This document shows, piece after piece, positions 33,176-41,443 of a DNA stretch of 64,000 nt (positions are counted from its first letter, which is position 1; each line of letters begins with the position of its first letter). A program made the translations under genes and the position numbers. Location of the stretch: positions 1-64,000 of the forward strand of contig NZ_FNBT01000009.1 of assembly GCF_900102425.1 (NCBI RefSeq). Reading direction: 5' to 3'. The notes below the pieces were generated by a model, which made no database searches, was not told the origin of the DNA, and was given only the letters and a program-made list of their open reading frames with translations. The stretch is from Blastococcus aurantiacus (lineage in GTDB: Bacteria; Actinomycetota; Actinomycetes; Mycobacteriales; Geodermatophilaceae).

Positions 33176-34968
33176 CGGCCGCCTCGGGCCATCAGCTCGT
33201 CGTGCGACCCCTGTTCGACGACCCGCCCGGCATCCAGGACGACGATCCGGTCGGCGTCGCGCACCGTCGAGAGGCGGTGCGCGATGGTGACCGTCGTCCG
33301 GCCTCGGCCGGCCTCGTCGAGGGCCGCCTGCACCGCCCGCTCGGTCACGGTGTCCAGGGCGCTGGTGGCCTCGTCGAGCACCAGCACCGCGGGGTCGCGC
33401 AGCAGCGTGCGGGCGATGGCCAGGCGCTGCTTCTCGCCCCCGGAGAAGCGGTGGCCGCGCGCGCCGACGACGGTCCCGTAGCCCTCGGGCAGCGCCGCGA
33501 TGACGTCGTGCACCTGCGCCCGGCGGGCCGCCGTCACCATCTCCTCGTCCGTGGCGTCGGGCTTGGCGTGCAGGAGGTTCTCCCGCACCGTGCCGTGCAG
33601 CAGGTAGGTCTCCTGGGAGACGACGCCGACGATGCGGGCGAGGTCGGCCAGCGCGAGGTCGCGGACGTCGACGCCGTCGACGAGCACCCGGCCGGTGGTC
33701 GGGTCGTTGAGCCGCGCCACCAGGGACGCCAGGGTGCTCTTGCCCGAGCCGGTCTCGCCGACCAGCGCCAGCGTCGTCCCGGCGGGCACGGTGACGTCGA
33801 CGTCGCTCAGCGCCGGCCGGGCGCCCTCGGGGTAGCGGAACCCGACGCGCTCGAAGCGGACCTCGCCGCGCACGGCGGCCGGGTCGACCGCGACCGGGTG
33901 TTCGCGGTCGTCGATGTCGACGGGCAGGTCCAGGTACTCGAAGACCCGGCTGAACAGCGCCATCGAGGCGGTCAGCGAGACGCCGATGTCGAGCAGCTGC
34001 ATGAGCGGGCGGAACAGCGCGCCCTGCAGCGTGGTGAAGGCGACCAGCGTGCCGATGGTCATGCCGCCGGACGTCGCGGGCAGCCCGGCGGCCAGGTAGA
34101 TCAGGGCGGGGATGCCGGCGAAGACGATGCTCATCGTGGCCATCCGCCAACGGCCGGCCAGCTGGGAGCGCACCTCCAGGTCGACGAGGAACTCCGAGGT
34201 ACCGGCGAACCGCCGCGACTGCGCGGGGCCGGCGCCCAGCGTCTTGCCGAGCAGGACGCCGCTGACGCTCAGCCCCTCCTCGACCTGGGAGTGCAGGTCG
34301 GCCAGGTGCCGCTGGCGCTGCGCGGTGAGGGCGCGGCGCATGCGGGCGACCCGGCGGGTCAGCCAGATCGCCGGCGGCAGCACGGCGAGCGAGAGCAGCG
34401 ACAGCCGCCAGCTCAGCACCGCCATGGCCACGACCGTCCCGATGACGGTGGTGGCGTTCGCGGCGAAGGACGTCGCGGTCGAGGTGACCACGGACTGCAT
34501 GCCGCCGATGTCGTTCATCAGCCGTGACTGGACCTCGCCGCCCTTGGTGCGGGTGAAGAAGCCGAGCGACTGGCGCTGCAGGTGCGTGAAGACCGCCGTC
34601 CGCAGACCGTGCATGACCCGCTGGCCGACCGTCGTGGACAGCCAGGTCTGGACGACGCCGAAGACCGCCGTCAGCACGGTGACGGCCAGCATCCCGCCGA
34701 CCGCCCACAGCAGCAGCGGAACGTCCTGCGCGGGGATCGCCTCGTCGATGACCATGCGGATGAGGAACGGCGTGGCCAGCGCGACGACGGAGGAGGCCAC
34801 GATCAGGGCCATCACGACGGCGAGCTGCCCGCGGTAGGGCCGGAACAGGGCGGCGACCCGGCTCCAGCGGACGGGGGAACGCTCGAGCTGCGCGCGGTCG
34901 GCCGGGTCGGGCTTGCGGCCCCCGGGACCGCCACCGCCGGGGCCGCCGCCACGGCCACCCATCATCAT
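33058..34968 (-). CDS. ABC exporter, fused membrane and ATPase domains (MsbA/MDR type)
   Basis: The 636-residue half-transporter has six helices (about 45-310) and an ATPase domain with Walker A LVGETGSGKST, Q-loop VVSQETYLLHG, signature FSGGEKQRLAIARTLL, Walker B AVLVLDEATSALD and H-loop IAHRLSTV. A glycine-rich start (MGGRGGGPGGGG) and an unusual C-tail (about 24 residues, S/A/R-rich) are extra. The tail is antisense to the SRPBCC gene. Divergent MarR gene and a palindrome upstream suggest drug-induced expression. Homodimer, or heterodimer with a partner outside the window. Confidence 0.93.
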   Translation of the reverse strand: MMMGGRGGGPGGGGPGGRKPDPADRAQLERSPVRWSRVAALFRPYRGQLAVVMALIVASSVVALATPFLIRMVIDEAIPAQDVPLLLWAVGGMLAVTVLTAVFGVVQTWLSTTVGQRVMHGLRTAVFTHLQRQSLGFFTRTKGGEVQSRLMNDIGGMQSVVTSTATSFAANATTVIGTVVAMAVLSWRLSLLSLAVLPPAIWLTRRVARMRRALTAQRQRHLADLHSQVEEGLSVSGVLLGKTLGAGPAQSRRFAGTSEFLVDLEVRSQLAGRWRMATMSIVFAGIPALIYLAAGLPATSGGMTIGTLVAFTTLQGALFRPLMQLLDIGVSLTASMALFSRVFEYLDLPVDIDDREHPVAVDPAAVRGEVRFERVGFRYPEGARPALSDVDVTVPAGTTLALVGETGSGKSTLASLVARLNDPTTGRVLVDGVDVRDLALADLARIVGVVSQETYLLHGTVRENLLHAKPDATDEEMVTAARRAQVHDVIAALPEGYGTVVGARGHRFSGGEKQRLAIARTLLRDPAVLVLDEATSALDTVTERAVQAALDEAGRGRTTVTIAHRLSTVRDADRIVVLDAGRVVEQGSHDELMARGGRYARLVGSAERAVELVGWTAERATASATRASASAASRRR

Positions 34969-35000
34969 CTCGCTGATACCGACACCTCCAGAATGTATGC

Positions 35001-35013
35001 TGAGGTTACCTCA
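35001..35013. promoter_or_regulatory. Palindromic operator between ABC exporter and MarR gene
   Basis: TGAGGT-T-ACCTCA is a perfect 6-1-6 palindrome in the 83-nt divergent gap, 32 nt from the exporter start and 38 nt from marR. It is the likely MarR binding site. Confidence 0.6.
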
Positions 35014-35051
35014 TGGTCCGGTAGCCCCTGCACCTCCGCTAGTGTTCCCCC

Positions 35052-35468
35052 GTGCCCGACGACGCGACCGGAGAGCTGGGCGAGCTGCTCATGCGTGTCG
35101 CCCGGAACCAGCGGCGCCGCTGGCGCGAGGCCCTCGCCCCGTGGGACCTCTCGCCGCACCAGGCCCGCGCCCTCCGCGTCGTCGTCGAGCGGGACGGCGT
35201 CCGCCTCTCCGACCTCGCCGAGTCCCTGCACATCGCGCCGCGCTCGGCCACCGAGGTGGCCGACGGCCTGCAGGCACGAGGCCTCGTCGAGCGCACCCCC
35301 GACCCGGCGGACCGGCGCGCGGTGATCCTGCGCCCGACCGCGGAGGGCCGCCGCGTCCGCGCCGAGGTCGGCCGCGCACGGGCGGCGGACAACGACGAAC
35401 TGCTGTCCCGGCTCTCCGCCGACGACCGCGCCACCCTGGCTCGCCTGCTCGGCGCCCTCCTCGACTGA
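35052..35468 (+). CDS. MarR family transcriptional regulator
   Basis: The 138-residue protein has MarR motifs: LSPHQARALRVVVERDGVRL, LAESLHIAPRSATEVADGLQ (recognition helix), RGLVERTPDPADRRAVIL (wing). GTG 35052 starts it. Divergent from the ABC exporter, with a palindrome between; the typical arrangement for a drug-responsive repressor. Confidence 0.9.
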   Translation: MPDDATGELGELLMRVARNQRRRWREALAPWDLSPHQARALRVVVERDGVRLSDLAESLHIAPRSATEVADGLQARGLVERTPDPADRRAVILRPTAEGRRVRAEVGRARAADNDELLSRLSADDRATLARLLGALLD

Positions 35469-35495
35469 CGACCCCACGCGGAGCAGGATCCTCCC

Positions 35496-36584
35496 GTGGA
35501 CCTGACCAGGCGGGATGTGCTCGCCTTCCGGGCGCGCGCCCAGCAGCTGGGCCGCGACGCGGGCTCGCTCGAGGACACCGCCGTCCTGGACCTCGGCGTG
35601 CAGGACACCGGTACCGACGGCGCGGCATGGGCCCTGGCGCTGCGCGGGCTGCCCGACCCGCCGGCCGACGAGCTCGTGCTGCTCTGGACGCTGCGCGGCG
35701 CACCGCACGCCTACCGGCGGGCCGACGTGGGCGGGGTCGCCGCGGCCACGGCGCCGTTCTCCGACGCCGATGCCGCCAAGCGCATGTTCGACGCCGCCCG
35801 TCCGCTGAAGGCGGCGGGCACCCCCGCACTGGCCGGGCTGGACACCGTCGCGGCTCGGATGCGCGAGATCGTGGACCGGCCGACGGTCAAGGGCGAGCTC
35901 TCCACCCGCCTCACCGCCGTCCTCGAGGAGCCCTACCTGCGCAACTGCGTGCCCTGCGGCGCCGTCCACGCCTACGAGCAGCCGTTCCGGCTGGCCGCGC
36001 TGCGGGCCGGGCTGGAGCTGGAGCCGGGCACCTCACCGCCGGTGCTGCGCCCGATCCCGGGGTTCGCCCCGGCCGGGACGGCGCCGGAGCACCTCGACGT
36101 CGTCCGGGGCTACCTGCGGCTGCTCGGCCCCGCCACCCCCGCGCACGTCGCGGGCTACGTGGACGCGCCGCTGAAGGAGGTCAAGGCCCACTGGCCCACC
36201 GACGCGGTGGAGGTGCGGGTCGACGGGGAGCGGCGCTGGGTCCTGGCCGAGGACGCCGACCGCCTGACGGGTGAGGCGCCGGGAGGGACGCTGCTGCTGG
36301 GCAGCCACGATCTCTTCCTCCAGGCCCGGGACCGGGCCACGATCGTCCCCGACGCCGCTCGCGCCAAGGAGCTGTGGCGGATCATCGGCCGGCCGGGAGC
36401 GGTGCTCGCCGACGGCGACGTCGTGGGCAGCTGGCGGGCGCGCAAGGCGGGGACGTCGCTGGACCTGACCATGGAGCCCTTCGGCCCGCTCCCGTCCCGC
36501 CTGCGCGCCGCCGTCGAGGCCCAGGCGGAGCGGCTGGCCGACCACCGCGGGCTCACCCTGCGGAGCCTGTCGACGGGCGACTGA
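35496..36584 (+). CDS. Winged-helix DNA-binding protein, AlkZ-like (HTH_42) family
   Basis: The 362-residue protein belongs to the HTH_42 family that includes DNA glycosylases AlkZ and AlkX (YcaQ). Several winged-helix repeats are expected; visible segments are YLRLLGPATPAHVAGYVDAP and PGAVLADGDVVGSWRARKAG near the end, a family hallmark. The catalytic QxQ/QxD motif of AlkZ/AlkX appears as GVQD in LDLGVQDTGTDG, so the first glutamine is replaced; activity is uncertain. GTG 35496 begins the gene, 27 nt after marR. Confidence 0.78.
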   Translation: MDLTRRDVLAFRARAQQLGRDAGSLEDTAVLDLGVQDTGTDGAAWALALRGLPDPPADELVLLWTLRGAPHAYRRADVGGVAAATAPFSDADAAKRMFDAARPLKAAGTPALAGLDTVAARMREIVDRPTVKGELSTRLTAVLEEPYLRNCVPCGAVHAYEQPFRLAALRAGLELEPGTSPPVLRPIPGFAPAGTAPEHLDVVRGYLRLLGPATPAHVAGYVDAPLKEVKAHWPTDAVEVRVDGERRWVLAEDADRLTGEAPGGTLLLGSHDLFLQARDRATIVPDAARAKELWRIIGRPGAVLADGDVVGSWRARKAGTSLDLTMEPFGPLPSRLRAAVEAQAERLADHRGLTLRSLSTGD

Positions 36585-36590
36585 CCGGCG

Positions 36591-36770
36591 TCAGACGTCC
36601 AGGTCGGTGCTCCCCGGCGCCGGTTTGGCCTCGTCGCCGGTGACCCCCTCATCGCCCTGCGGACGGGCGGTGTCCTCGTCGGCGCCCTCCACGTCCTCGG
36701 GCACCAGCGGGGTCTCCTCCTCGACGTTCTTCCGTGCCTGGTCGCGGTCGGTTCCCGGGATCTCGGTCAT
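36591..36770 (-). CDS. Small acidic hypothetical protein
   Basis: The 59-residue protein (MTEIPGTDRDQARKNVEEET...) is rich in D, E, P and G, with no predicted fold. ATG 36770 has AAGGAG at 6 nt, a good site for such a short gene. Function unknown; likely disordered. Its 3' end is 6 nt from the convergent AlkZ-like gene. Confidence 0.65.
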   Translation of the reverse strand: MTEIPGTDRDQARKNVEEETPLVPEDVEGADEDTARPQGDEGVTGDEAKPAPGSTDLDV

Positions 36771-36861
36771 GGCGTCTCCTTCGCGCGTCGGAACCGGCAC
36801 CTACCCCGCCCCGGCAGCGTCGACCCCGGCTATGCCACGGGCGAACAGGCCCGGACTGCGG

Positions 36862-37662
36862 TCAGCCCGCCCGGCGCAGCGCGGCGGCGGTCACCTCGTC
36901 GGCGGGGAGGAACGCCTCGACGCTCAGCTCGGCGGCAGTCAGGTCGACGGCGGTGCCGAAGGTGGTCACCGTGCTGAGGAAACTGAGCACCTCGTCCCCG
37001 GACCGGAGGCGCAGCGGCACCGCGATGCCGTTCGGCGGGGTCCGGTCCATCCCGCCGGGCAGCGCGAGCAGTTCCCGGTGCAGCGCCGCCAGCCCGAGGT
37101 CGCCGCTGAGGTGCGCCTCCCGCCCCAGCCGGTGCAGCACGTGCCGACGCCACTCGGGCAGGTTGAGGATGCGCGGTGCCAGGCCGTCGGGGTGCAGGCT
37201 CAGCCGGAGCACGTTGACCGGCGGCTCGAGCAGGTGGGGTGCGGCCCCGTCGAGCAGCCCCGACAGGGCCCGGTTGGCCGACACCAGGTGCCACGACCGG
37301 TCGACCACCAGCGCGGGGAACGGCTCGTAGGCCGTCAGCACGAGGTCGAGCGCGGTCCGGACGGCGGTCATGTCGGGGTCCCCCAGGTCACGCCGCCGGT
37401 AGACCGGCGCGAAACCGGCCGCCGCCAGGAGCTCGTTGCGCGCACCGAGCGGGATCTCCAGCTGCTCGGCCAGGTGCAGCACCATCTCGCGGCTGGGCCG
37501 GGCGCGGCCGGTCTCGACGAAGCTCAGGTGGCGGGCAGAGACGCCCGCCTCACCGGCCAGGTCGAGCTGGCTGAGCCGGCGGCGCTGCCGCCACTGGCGG
37601 AGCAGCTCCCCGACGGGTGCGTCTGCTGCAACGGCGCTGGTCACGAGGGCGACGCTAGCCAC
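36862..37662 (-). CDS. XRE regulator with MmyB-like ligand-binding domain
   Basis: The 266-residue protein has an N-terminal Cro/CI-type helix-turn-helix (LLRQWRQRRRLSQLDLAGEA, GVSARHLSFVETGRARPSRE) and a C-terminal MmyB-type PAS-like domain that in Streptomyces binds fatty acids. Motifs include VVDRSWHLVSANRALSGLLD and NVLRLSLHPDGL. GTG 37662 or GTG 37644 starts it; neither has a ribosome site. A perfect 15-bp palindrome lies 18 nt upstream. Confidence 0.9.
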   Translation of the reverse strand: MASVALVTSAVAADAPVGELLRQWRQRRRLSQLDLAGEAGVSARHLSFVETGRARPSREMVLHLAEQLEIPLGARNELLAAAGFAPVYRRRDLGDPDMTAVRTALDLVLTAYEPFPALVVDRSWHLVSANRALSGLLDGAAPHLLEPPVNVLRLSLHPDGLAPRILNLPEWRRHVLHRLGREAHLSGDLGLAALHRELLALPGGMDRTPPNGIAVPLRLRSGDEVLSFLSTVTTFGTAVDLTAAELSVEAFLPADEVTAAALRRAG

Positions 37663-37680
37663 CGGGCTGCGCGCTGTCGC

Positions 37681-37695
37681 TTACCTCGGAGGTAA
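37681..37695. promoter_or_regulatory. Palindromic operator of the XRE/MmyB regulator
   Basis: TTACCTC-G-GAGGTAA is a perfect 7-1-7 palindrome in the 68-nt divergent gap between the XRE gene and the membrane protein gene at 37731. It is the likely site of autoregulation and control of the divergent genes. Confidence 0.7.
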
Positions 37696-37730
37696 TCGAC
37701 CTGCTGCACCGGCGCGTCCACGGTTGCTGC

Positions 37731-38144
37731 ATGACCACGACACGCACCGCACCCGCTGCCTCCCCGCTCACCCGTGCCGGCGGACTGCTCCGCCTCGCCC
37801 TCGGACTCGACGCCGTCGTCACCGGCGCGAACGGCGCCGCCTACCTGCTCGGCGCCCCGCTGCTCGACGGCCCGCTCGGCCTGTCCCCCGGCCTGCTCCG
37901 CGGCGTCGGCGTCTTCCTGCTCGTCTACGCCGCCGCCGTCTGGCTCGTCGCGACCCGTCGCCGGATCCCCGGCGCGGCGGTCGGGGCGGTCATCGGCGCC
38001 AACCTGCTGTGGGCCGCCGGCAGCGTCGCCGCCGCCGTCGTCGGCATCGGCTCGCTGACCGGGCTCGGCGCGGGATGGCTGGTCCTGCAGGCCGCCGTCG
38101 TCGCCGGCTTCGCCGCCGCCCAGGTCGCCGGCCTCCGCCGCTGA
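37731..38144 (+). CDS. Small membrane protein, probable target of the XRE regulator
   Basis: The 137-residue protein has four predicted helices (LLRLALGLDAVVTGANGAAY, LLRGVGVFLLVYAAAVWLVA, GAAVGAVIGANLLWAAGSVA, GWLVLQAAVVAGFAAAQVAG). I do not recognise a family. It is divergent from the XRE/MmyB gene and 55 nt upstream of a SnoaL-like gene. Confidence 0.75.
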   Translation: MTTTRTAPAASPLTRAGGLLRLALGLDAVVTGANGAAYLLGAPLLDGPLGLSPGLLRGVGVFLLVYAAAVWLVATRRRIPGAAVGAVIGANLLWAAGSVAAAVVGIGSLTGLGAGWLVLQAAVVAGFAAAQVAGLRR

Positions 38145-38199
38145 TCACCCCGTTCGCCCCGTCCCGCGTATCGCACCGCCCCGAAGAAGGAGAACCGAC

Positions 38200-38568
38200 A
38201 TGACCGCCACCACCGCCCACGCCGACCGCTACCTGGCCGCCTGGAACGAGACCGACCCGGAGGCCCGCCGTGCCGCCGTCGCCGAGGTGTTCAGTGACGA
38301 CGTCCGCTACACCGACCCGATGGTCGACGTCCGGGGCGCCGAGGCGCTCGCCGCCACGATCGGCGCCGTCCAGGCGCAGTTCCCGGGGTTCGTCTTCCGG
38401 CTGGCCGGGCCGGCCGACCCCCACCACGACCAGCTGCGCTTCACCTGGGAGCTGGGGCCCGAGGGCGCCGAGGCGCCGGTCGTCGGCTCCGACGTGGCGC
38501 TGCTGGACGCCGACGGCCGGATCAGCGCCGTGCTCGGCTTCCTCGACCGGGTGCCGGCCGCTGCCTGA
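38200..38568 (+). CDS. SnoaL-like / NTF2-fold protein
   Basis: The 122-residue protein has the SnoaL pattern: HADRYLAAWNETDPEARRAA, VFSDDVRYTDPMVDVRGAEA and GRISAVLGFLDRVPAA. ATG 38200 follows AAGGAG at 8 nt. Probably co-transcribed with the small membrane protein upstream and under the same XRE regulator. Substrate unknown. Confidence 0.82.
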   Translation: MTATTAHADRYLAAWNETDPEARRAAVAEVFSDDVRYTDPMVDVRGAEALAATIGAVQAQFPGFVFRLAGPADPHHDQLRFTWELGPEGAEAPVVGSDVALLDADGRISAVLGFLDRVPAAA

Positions 38569-38583
38569 CCGGTGTTCCGCGAA

Positions 38584-38623
38584 CGGTCGGCCCCTGCCCA
38601 CCACCGTGGGCAGGGGCCGACCG
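38584..38623. terminator. Very strong hairpin terminator
   Basis: CGGTCGGCCCCTGCCCA and TGGGCAGGGGCCGACCG form a perfect 17-bp stem with a 6-nt loop, 15 nt after the SnoaL-like stop. No U-tract follows. Confidence 0.85.
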
Positions 38624-38657
38624 TGCGCGGAGTGCGTGCCGGCGGGAGACTCGCGCC

Positions 38658-38795
38658 GTGACCGAGCCGCGCGAGGACGACGAGGCCAACAACCTGCACC
38701 CGGGCCAGCACGACGAGGGCGGCCACGGCGGCATGGCCACCCGCGAGCACGACGCGCACAAGGACGACGCCGCCGAGGACGACGCGCAGGCCTGA
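38658..38795 (+). CDS. Very small acidic, histidine-rich hypothetical protein
   Basis: A 45-codon frame begins at GTG 38658 with GGGAG 10 nt upstream. The product is rich in D, E and H (NNLHPGQHDEGGHGGMATRE), possibly disordered or metal-binding. It lies between a strong terminator and the DUF1992 gene. Support is limited to the ribosome site and composition, which resembles the acidic protein at 36591. Confidence 0.4.
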   Translation: MTEPREDDEANNLHPGQHDEGGHGGMATREHDAHKDDAAEDDAQA

Positions 38796-38808
38796 CCGGC
38801 AGCCGCCC

Positions 38809-39282
38809 TCAGCGCCGGCGCCACCAGCTCCGGCGCACAGGCGGCGACGCGGGCGGTTCCTCCGGCGCGGGCTGCGGGGCCGGCCGGTCGCGCTCCCAGC
38901 CCTCGACGAGCGCCTCGACGTCGGCCAGGCCGGGCACCGCAGCCCACCTGCTCTCCGCCGGCAGCCGCCAGAAGGCCTCCACCCGCGCGTTGTAGTCCTC
39001 GGCGAGGGCCCGGACCTCCGCCTCGGTGGCCAGGCGCGCCGCCCGCTCCGGCAGGTCGTCGCGCTCGCGGCGCAGCCGCAGGCCCGGCGGCAGCATCGCC
39101 CCGGTGTCCACGCCCTCGCGCCGGGCCTTGGCCAGCGCCCAGTCGTAGGCGGTCTGCTCGCGGTCGAGGCCCTTCAGCGGCCCGCTCGGGAGCCGCGCGA
39201 AGTCACCGCGCTCCTGCGCCTGGGCGATCTGCCGGTCCACCCATGTCTCGAAGGACATCCCCGGCGGTTTCCGCTCGGTCAC
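38809..39282 (-). CDS. DUF1992 domain protein (DnaJ subfamily C member 28-like domain)
   Basis: The 157-residue protein has the DUF1992 signature: SFETWVDRQIAQAQERGDFA, LPSGPLKGLDREQ near the N-terminus, then a helical segment, and a proline-rich, arginine-ended tail. This domain also occurs in eukaryotic DNAJC28; the function is unknown. GTG 39282 starts it, divergent from the Nudix gene. Confidence 0.85.
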   Translation of the reverse strand: MTERKPPGMSFETWVDRQIAQAQERGDFARLPSGPLKGLDREQTAYDWALAKARREGVDTGAMLPPGLRLRRERDDLPERAARLATEAEVRALAEDYNARVEAFWRLPAESRWAAVPGLADVEALVEGWERDRPAPQPAPEEPPASPPVRRSWWRRR

Positions 39283-39318
39283 CCTTCCATCGTGACACCG
39301 TTCTGCCAGGGTCGGAGG

Positions 39319-39846
39319 GTGCGGACGACGAGCAGCCGAGAGGTCTACCGGAACGACTGGATACGCGTCCGGGAGGACGCCTTCGAGCTCGACGACGGCT
39401 CGACCGGCATCTACGGCGTCGTCGAGAAGGCCGACTTCGCGTTGGTGCTACCTGAGCAGGACGGCGGCTTCTGGCTGGTCGAGCAGTACCGCTACCCCCT
39501 GGGGCGCCGGTCGTGGGAGTTCCCGCAGGGGACGTGGCCGGCCGGGACGGCCGGGTCACCCGAGGAGCTGGCGCGGGCCGAGCTGGCCGAGGAGACGGGC
39601 CTGCGGGCCGGACGGTGGGAGCACCTGGGGCGGCTGGATCTCGCCTCCGGGCTCCTGACCCAGCGGTTCGACGTCTGGCGGGCCACCGACCTCACCCCCG
39701 GACCGACCGCGCGGGAGGCGACCGAGGCCGACATGCGCCAGGCCTTCGTCCCGGAGGCCGAGCTGCGCCGGAGGATGCGCGACGGTGGGATCACCGACAG
39801 CCCGTCGCTGGCCGCGTACGCCCTCCTGCTGCTGGAGCGTGCGTGA
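39319..39846 (+). CDS. Nudix hydrolase, ADP-ribose pyrophosphatase-like
   Basis: The 175-residue protein has strands typical of ADP-ribose pyrophosphatases (WIRVREDAFELDDG, FWLVEQYRYPLGRRSWEFPQ) and a Nudix box, GTAGSPEELARAELAEETGL, in which the usual arginine of REUxEE is alanine with R one place earlier. Metal-binding EE is intact. GTG 39319 is chosen, with AGGGTCGGAGG just upstream; GTG 39292 would add nine residues. Confidence 0.88.
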   Translation: MRTTSSREVYRNDWIRVREDAFELDDGSTGIYGVVEKADFALVLPEQDGGFWLVEQYRYPLGRRSWEFPQGTWPAGTAGSPEELARAELAEETGLRAGRWEHLGRLDLASGLLTQRFDVWRATDLTPGPTAREATEADMRQAFVPEAELRRRMRDGGITDSPSLAAYALLLLERA

Positions 39847-39964
39847 CCAGGAACTCAACCACTCTCCCCTGACGTGAGGGTCGAGTTGCGGCAGGATGGG
39901 GGCCAGTCCGCTCGCCGCGACGCCGGTCGAGCGAAGCTCACACCCTCCGACCGGAAACGGGAGC

Positions 39965-41443
39965 ATGTCCGTCCTGCCTGCCCTTCGCCTCACCCGACCG
40001 TCGTGGCTCGAGCCGCGCACCGCCCGCACCGAGGTGCTCGCCGGACTCGTGGTCGCGCTCGCCCTCATCCCCGAGGCGATCAGCTTCTCGATCCTCGCCG
40101 GCGTCGACCCCCGCGTCGGCCTGTTCTCCTCCTTCGTCATGGCCGTGGTGATCGCCTTCACCGGCGGCCGACCGGCGATGATCACCGCTGCGACCGGCGC
40201 CATCGCGCTGGTCGTCGCTCCGCTGGCGCTCGACTACGGCGTCCAGTACCTCTTCGCCGCGGTCATCCTCGGCGGGATCTTCCAGGTGCTGCTCGGCCTG
40301 TTCGGCTTCGCCCGACTCATGCGGTTCATCCCGCGCAGCGTCATGGTGGGCTTCGTCAACGCCCTGGCGATCCTCATCTTCACCGCGCAACTGCCGCAGC
40401 TCACCGACGTCCCCTGGCTGGTCTACCCGCTGGTCGCCGCCGGCCTGGCGATCATCTTCCTGCTGCCCCGGCTGACCACCGTCGTCCCCGCACCGCTGGT
40501 CGCCATCGTCATCCTGACCGCCCTGGTCCTGACCGTCGGTTGGGACATCCCCGACGTCGGCGGCGAGGGCGAGCTCCCCGACAGCCTGCCCTTCTTCCTG
40601 CTGCCGGACGTGCCGTTCACCTTCGAGACGCTGGGCATCATCGCCCCCTACGCCCTTGGCGTGGCCTTCGTGGGGCTGATGGAGTCGCTGATGACGGCCA
40701 AGCTGGTCGACGACATCACCGACACGCACTCGGACAAGACCCGCGAGTCCATGGGCCAGGGCGTTGCCAACGTGGCGTCGGGCTTCTTCGGCGGCATGGG
40801 CGGCTGCGCCATGATCGGCCAGACGATGATCAACGTGAAGGCGTCGGGGGCCCGCACCCGGCTCTCCACGTTCCTCTCCGGGGTCTTCCTGCTGGTGCTG
40901 GTCGTGGCACTCGGGGACATCGTCAGCACCATCCCGATGGCCGCCCTGGTCGCGGTGATGATCTTCGTGTCCATCGCGACCTTCGACTGGCACTCCCTGC
41001 AGACCATCCACAAGATGCCCAAGAGCGAGACCACGGTGATGCTCACGACCGTCGCCGGCACCCTGCTCACCCACAACCTGGCCATCGGCGTGGGCGTCGG
41101 CGTGCTCGTCGCCTGCGTGCTCTTCGCCCAGCGGATCGCCCACCTCGTCGACGTCACCCGCGACGTCGGGGCCGACGGCAGCGTGCGCTACTCGGTGGAC
41201 GGCGCCCTGTTCTTCGCGTCGAGCAACGACCTCTACACCCAGTTCGAGTACGCCGCGGACCCGGCCGAGGTGGTCATCGACCTGTCGAACGCGCAGGTCT
41301 GGGACGCCTCCACCGTCGCGGCGCTGGACGCCATCACGCACAAGTACGCCACCCGCGGGAAGCGGGTGGAGATCGTCGGCCTGGACGATCATTCGCTGAC
41401 CCGGTTCGAGCGGCACACCGGGCAACTGGGGGCGGGGCACTGA
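39965..41443 (+). CDS. SulP family anion transporter with STAS domain
   Basis: The 492-residue membrane protein has about 11 helices (LAGLVVALALIPEAISFSILAG, TGGRPAMITAATGAIALVVAP) and SulP features such as FFGGMGGCAMIGQTMINVKA. The C-terminal STAS domain has EVVIDLSNAQVWDASTVAALD. It takes up sulfate, bicarbonate or another anion. ATG 39965. The MerR gene begins at the last base of its stop codon (TGATG). Confidence 0.92.
   Translation: MSVLPALRLTRPSWLEPRTARTEVLAGLVVALALIPEAISFSILAGVDPRVGLFSSFVMAVVIAFTGGRPAMITAATGAIALVVAPLALDYGVQYLFAAVILGGIFQVLLGLFGFARLMRFIPRSVMVGFVNALAILIFTAQLPQLTDVPWLVYPLVAAGLAIIFLLPRLTTVVPAPLVAIVILTALVLTVGWDIPDVGGEGELPDSLPFFLLPDVPFTFETLGIIAPYALGVAFVGLMESLMTAKLVDDITDTHSDKTRESMGQGVANVASGFFGGMGGCAMIGQTMINVKASGARTRLSTFLSGVFLLVLVVALGDIVSTIPMAALVAVMIFVSIATFDWHSLQTIHKMPKSETTVMLTTVAGTLLTHNLAIGVGVGVLVACVLFAQRIAHLVDVTRDVGADGSVRYSVDGALFFASSNDLYTQFEYAADPAEVVIDLSNAQVWDASTVAALDAITHKYATRGKRVEIVGLDDHSLTRFERHTGQLGAGH

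Noticed and set aside
34913..36274. Long rightward frame (453 codons) overlapping marR and the AlkZ-like gene
   Set aside because: It is very rich in R, P, G and A, the usual appearance of a shadow frame in high-GC DNA, and both real genes in other frames have clear domains.
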